Below, piece after piece: positions 5,312 to 8,345 of a stretch of 8,345 nucleotides of DNA; the first letter of the stretch is position 1; each line of letters starts with the position of its first letter. Under the pieces are notes generated by a model. The model ran no database searches, was not told the DNA's origin, and was given only the letters and a program-made list of their open reading frames with translations. Source of the stretch: Spirochaetaceae bacterium (lineage in GTDB: Bacteria > Spirochaetota > Spirochaetia > Treponematales > Breznakiellaceae); assembly GCA_031284295.1 (NCBI GenBank), contig JAITAE010000248.1:1-8345 (forward strand), read 5' to 3'. The translations under genes and the position numbers were made by a program.

Positions 5312-6545
5312 TTCCAGTAATTCCGAACGGAGTTGTTCCTTTTGCGGAAAGAGCGGTGACACGGCGCGGCGGCTAATAGCAGGCCCATCGGATGTTTATA
5401 TCTGTGACGAGTGCGTTGAGGTTTGCAGGCGTATTCTAAATGACGGCGAACGCGACCTTTCGACTCAGTTTACAGGCGACATTCCGCGCCCCAGGGAGAT
5501 AAAAGAGTATCTCGATCAGTTTGTTATCGGACAGGATGACGCAAAAAAGGCGCTGTCCGTAGCCGTTTACAACCATTACAAACGCATCACGAATCCGGCC
5601 AACAATCCTGATGATGTGGAGATAGAGAAGTCTAACGTGTTGCTGATAGGTCCTACCGGTACGGGAAAAACGCTGCTGGCCAAGACGCTGGCACACAAAC
5701 TCAAGGTGCCCTTCGCGATAGTTGACGCGACAACCCTAACCGAGGCGGGCTATGTCGGCGAGGATGTTGAAAACATACTGCTAAAGCTGATCCAGAACGC
5801 GGGCGGTAATATAGCTGCCGCCGAGCGGGGCATCGTATATATAGATGAAATCGACAAAATTTCACGCAAAGGCGAAAATGTGTCGATTACACGTGATGTC
5901 TCGGGCGAGGGTGTCCAGCAGGCCCTGTTAAAGATAATCGAAGGTTCCGTCGCGTCGGTGCCGCCGCAGGGCGGACGCAAGCATCCGAATCAGGAGATGA
6001 TACGGATTGATACTACAAATATTTTGTTTATCTGCGGCGGCGCGTTTGTCGGACTGGACAAGTACATCGAACGGCGCGTCGTGCAGCATCCTATAGGCTT
6101 TGGCGCGGAAGGCCGCGATTCAAAGAATCAAAGCGTCAAGGAACTGTTCAAAAACCTGCACCCGGACGACCTTATCCACTTTGGCATGATTCCCGAATTC
6201 ATAGGCCGCCTGCCGATAACCGTCTGCCTTGATGAACTCAAGATAGAAGACCTAAAACGCATCATCACGGAGCCGCGCAACGCTATCGTGAAGCAGTACC
6301 AGGCCTCGCTCGCGATTGACGATGTCAAGCTTGAGTTTACAGAAGATGCGGTCAACGCGATAGCCGAAACCGCGATCCGCCAGAAGACCGGAGCGCGCGG
6401 GCTGCGTGCCATCGTGGAGCGTCTGATGATAGACATAATGTTCGAACTTCCCTCCCAGCCGGGTCAAAAGCGTGTCGTAATTTCGCGGGACACGGTTGAA
6501 AAGTTTCAACCGCCCGAAATTATCATGCTGGCAAAGTCGGCGTAA
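5295..6545 (+). CDS. clpX: Clp protease ATP-binding subunit ClpX
   Basis: ClpX is the AAA+ unfoldase that recognises tagged proteins and threads them into ClpP. All key elements are present in 416 aa. The N-terminal C4 zinc-binding domain has cysteines 14, 17, 37 and 40. Walker A is GPTGTGKT at 119-126, the pore-1 loop is GYVG at 152-155, and Walker B is IVYIDEID at 180-187. The RKH pore loop is at 228-230 and the IGF loop that docks on ClpP at 267-269. The arginine finger is in EFIGR (Arg305), and sensor 2 is in GARGLR (Arg368). The gene overlaps clpP by 17 nt, so the two are produced together. A GC hairpin follows the stop. Confidence 0.98.
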   Translation: MARLRNSSNSERSCSFCGKSGDTARRLIAGPSDVYICDECVEVCRRILNDGERDLSTQFTGDIPRPREIKEYLDQFVIGQDDAKKALSVAVYNHYKRITNPANNPDDVEIEKSNVLLIGPTGTGKTLLAKTLAHKLKVPFAIVDATTLTEAGYVGEDVENILLKLIQNAGGNIAAAERGIVYIDEIDKISRKGENVSITRDVSGEGVQQALLKIIEGSVASVPPQGGRKHPNQEMIRIDTTNILFICGGAFVGLDKYIERRVVQHPIGFGAEGRDSKNQSVKELFKNLHPDDLIHFGMIPEFIGRLPITVCLDELKIEDLKRIITEPRNAIVKQYQASLAIDDVKLEFTEDAVNAIAETAIRQKTGARGLRAIVERLMIDIMFELPSQPGQKRVVISRDTVEKFQPPEIIMLAKSA

Positions 6546-6551
6546 AGATGT

Positions 6552-6580
6552 GGTTCCGCCCGCTCCAGGCGGGCGGAACC
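6552..6580 (+). terminator. 12-bp GC hairpin between clpX and mutL
   Basis: GGTTCCGCCCGC (6552-6563) pairs perfectly with GCGGGCGGAACC (6569-6580) around TCCAG, starting 6 nt after the clpX stop. No T-run follows (GCGCTTACCC), so it is not a textbook intrinsic terminator. It could stabilise the 3' end of the clp message, partly block read-through, or hinder ribosome loading on mutL, whose ATG is 26 nt further and has no visible Shine-Dalgarno. Confidence 0.5.
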
Positions 6581-6606
6581 GCGCTTACCCTCAAGTCCCC
6601 GCGACA

Positions 6607-8345
6607 ATGAACAAAATACAGATTTTAGTCCCGGATGAGGCAATCAAAATTGCCGCGGGGGAAGTTATCGATCGTCCCGCGTCCCTTGTGCGTGAGTTTA
6701 TGGACAACGCGATAGATTCAGGGGCCGTCAATATAGATGTATCGATAGACCGGGGCGGCATAGCCTGTACCGAGGTAAGTGACGATGGCTGCGGCATGGA
6801 CCGGGAAGACATCGCGCTATGCTGCCTTACCCACGCGACAAGCAAGATACGGGGCCTTGCCGATCTGGACAGGCTTTCGACGCTGGGCTTTCGGGGAGAG
6901 GCTCTAGCGGCGGCGGCGGCGGTCGCACGGCTTGAGATAGTAAGCAGCCCCGACGGACTTAAAGCGTGGCGGCTCCTGACAGGGCCCTCCGACGGCGCGA
7001 TCTGCCCGGAAGCCTATACGCCGGAACCGGCGCGGCGGACACGCGGCAGCAGTGTCCGCGCGAAAAATCTGTTCGACACGATACCGGCCCGCAAGCGTTT
7101 TCTGAAACGGGAGGGCAGCGAGGGCGGCCTATGTATGCAGACCTTCATAGACAAGGCGCTGCCCTTCCCAAACATTAACTTCAGGTTTTTGCGGGACGGC
7201 GAGCTGAAACTGTTTTTGCCCGCCGTTAACGGCGATAACGCCCCATTCAAAAAACGTTTTGCCGCCGCCGTCCTAAGCGGCAGCGACGAGCACTTTTTAC
7301 ACGAAATTGCGGCCTCTGGTAAAGATTTTTCGGTAAAAATCGTGGTAGGCGGCCCCGAACTGTACAGAACTGACCGCCGCAAGCAGTATATATTCGCAAA
7401 CGGCAGGCGTATCAACGACTTTTCGCTGCTTCAGACAATAGAATACGGCTCGCAAGGATGCTTTCCGAACGGCGTACACCCTGTAGGGGCGATTTTTCTT
7501 GAAGTTGACCCGTCCAAAGCCGATTTTAACATACATCCGGCAAAACGCGAGGCGCGTTTTGCCGATTCGTCCACCATACACCACGAAATCACCACCGCTC
7601 TGCGGTCTTTTTTCCGGCATATAAGCCTTAACCGGCAGCAGACGGAAACAGGCCGCGAGACATTTTTGTTTGAAAGGTCTGGACAGGGCGGCGGGAATTT
7701 TCCTCCGAGGCGCGATCCTCAGTCAGGCGGCGGGCGGGACGACGGCGCGGCGCTTGACCGCATACTTTCAGGCGAGTACGGTTTTGCGCCGCTGCCGGGG
7801 CGCGGCAAAGAAAGCGGGCTTCTTTCGGCGGAAGATTCCGCCGAAAGAAGCCCCGCCGCCGCCACGGAAACAGCCGCCGCAAAATTACGTTATGTGGGCC
7901 GTGTTTTTGGCCTGTTTATACTGGTTGAGGATAGCGAGCGGCTCTACATAATAGACCAGCACGCCGCCCACGAGCGGATACTGTACGACCGATTCATGGC
8001 CGAACCTATCGCAAGGCAAGACTTGCTGGTGCCGATAACCTTTCTTACCGATAGCGCCGCCGACGACGAGTTCCTGTCGTCCCACAGGCAGGAACTCGCA
8101 AAACTCGGCGTGGTAATAGAGGGCGGACAGGGCTCATGGCGCATAGAAGCGCTTCCCGCGCTGTGGCGGCTGGGTGACGGTGAAACGATAAACGCGATAC
8201 TCGGCCTGCGCACGGCGGGGGAAAACATAGCGGAGCGCTGGGCGGCGACGCTGGTCTGCCACAGCGCGGTACGTGACGGCGATTACCTGGACGACGAGGC
8301 GGCGCTTGCCCTGGCCGAAACAGCGCTGGCCCTGCCGATTCAGCG
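6607..8345 (+). CDS. mutL: DNA mismatch repair protein MutL (3' end beyond the window)
   Basis: MutL is a GHKL ATPase that links mismatch recognition by MutS to strand removal. 579 codons are visible and no stop is reached. N-terminal domain: IAAGEVIDRPAS (15-26), catalytic Glu30 and Asn34 in REFMDNAIDSGA, the DDGCG motif (59-63), THATSKI (75-81), GFRGEAL (94-100) and IPARKRFL (159-166). A low-complexity linker spans about 345-425. The C-terminal domain has DQHAAHERILYD (450-461), the metal-binding endonuclease motif of MutL proteins that nick DNA themselves, as in bacteria without MutH. Its last acidic residue is Asp rather than Glu. VCHSAVR (550-556) follows, and the CPHGRP motif is expected just past the edge. 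Start: ATG fits the family N-terminus, but no ribosome binding site is seen. GC content is much higher than in tig. Confidence 0.96.
   Translation, partial: MNKIQILVPDEAIKIAAGEVIDRPASLVREFMDNAIDSGAVNIDVSIDRGGIACTEVSDDGCGMDREDIALCCLTHATSKIRGLADLDRLSTLGFRGEALAAAAAVARLEIVSSPDGLKAWRLLTGPSDGAICPEAYTPEPARRTRGSSVRAKNLFDTIPARKRFLKREGSEGGLCMQTFIDKALPFPNINFRFLRDGELKLFLPAVNGDNAPFKKRFAAAVLSGSDEHFLHEIAASGKDFSVKIVVGGPELYRTDRRKQYIFANGRRINDFSLLQTIEYGSQGCFPNGVHPVGAIFLEVDPSKADFNIHPAKREARFADSSTIHHEITTALRSFFRHISLNRQQTETGRETFLFERSGQGGGNFPPRRDPQSGGGRDDGAALDRILSGEYGFAPLPGRGKESGLLSAEDSAERSPAAATETAAAKLRYVGRVFGLFILVEDSERLYIIDQHAAHERILYDRFMAEPIARQDLLVPITFLTDSAADDEFLSSHRQELAKLGVVIEGGQGSWRIEALPALWRLGDGETINAILGLRTAGENIAERWAATLVCHSAVRDGDYLDDEAALALAETALALPIQ
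6907..6921 (+). repeat. GCG x5 trinucleotide run in mutL
   Basis: Five consecutive GCG codons encode Ala101-Ala105, directly after GFRGEAL in the ATPase domain, where many homologues have a mixed SI-A-SV-type sequence. Gain or loss of one unit would keep the frame. Confidence 0.9.
7816..7853. repeat. Perfect 38-bp palindrome inside the mutL linker
   Basis: GGGCTTCTTTCGGCGGAA (7816-7833) and TTCCGCCGAAAGAAGCCC (7836-7853) are exact reverse complements separated by only GA. The sequence is read in frame as GLLSAEDSAERSP (residues 404-416) in the non-conserved linker between the ATPase and dimerisation domains. Confidence 0.95.

Noticed and set aside
5436..6509. Several minus-strand open frames across clpX
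   Set aside because: They are antisense shadows of an unmistakable ClpX and resemble no protein.
7014..8228. Minus-strand and alternate plus-strand frames across mutL
   Set aside because: MutL motifs run continuously through this stretch in one frame. The others are GC-rich shadows.

Overview
The window reads as chromosomal housekeeping DNA from a spirochaete, most likely a Treponema-like organism. This rests on the overall look of the trigger factor, ClpP, ClpX and MutL proteins and on hairpin-rich intergenic spacers littered with transposase debris. It is an inference from memory of these families, not a database result.

Layout. Positions 1-1030 hold no intact gene. They carry a short IS1182-like transposase remnant on the plus strand (about 240-383), a frameshifted and stop-ridden IS4-like transposase remnant on the minus strand (about 482-848), and a GC-rich run of small hairpins (897-993). 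Positions 2498-1031 are a tight two-gene minus-strand operon: an exported SurA/parvulin-like chaperone followed by nusB, 1 nt apart. Positions 2499-3194 are a highly structured spacer: a 7-bp hairpin, a nested structure that can fold as a three-way junction ending in seven Ts, a decayed palindrome, an unrecognised 111-codon ORF, three consecutive long-stem hairpins, and a GC-rich stretch with two mutually exclusive stems.

From 3195 on, everything is plus strand. A near-consensus sigma-70 promoter (TTGACA, 17 nt, TATAAA) drives tRNA-Gly(GCC). No terminator is visible between the tRNA and tig, 28 nt further on. tig, clpP and clpX follow with almost no spacing (9 nt, then a 17-nt overlap). A 12-bp GC hairpin separates clpX from mutL, which runs off the right edge after 579 codons.

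Together, tig-clpP-clpX is a protein-quality module: ribosome-bound folding of new chains and ATP-dependent degradation of failures. The SurA-like protein serves the periplasmic side, NusB serves transcription of rRNA operons, and MutL starts mismatch repair. No complete new defence or mobile system is evident. The items most worth a second look are the structured spacer around the orphan ORF (2537-3069), a perfect 38-bp palindrome built in frame into the MutL linker, a GCG x5 repeat in the MutL ATPase domain, and a tRNA-Gly whose T-loop reads TCC instead of TTC.
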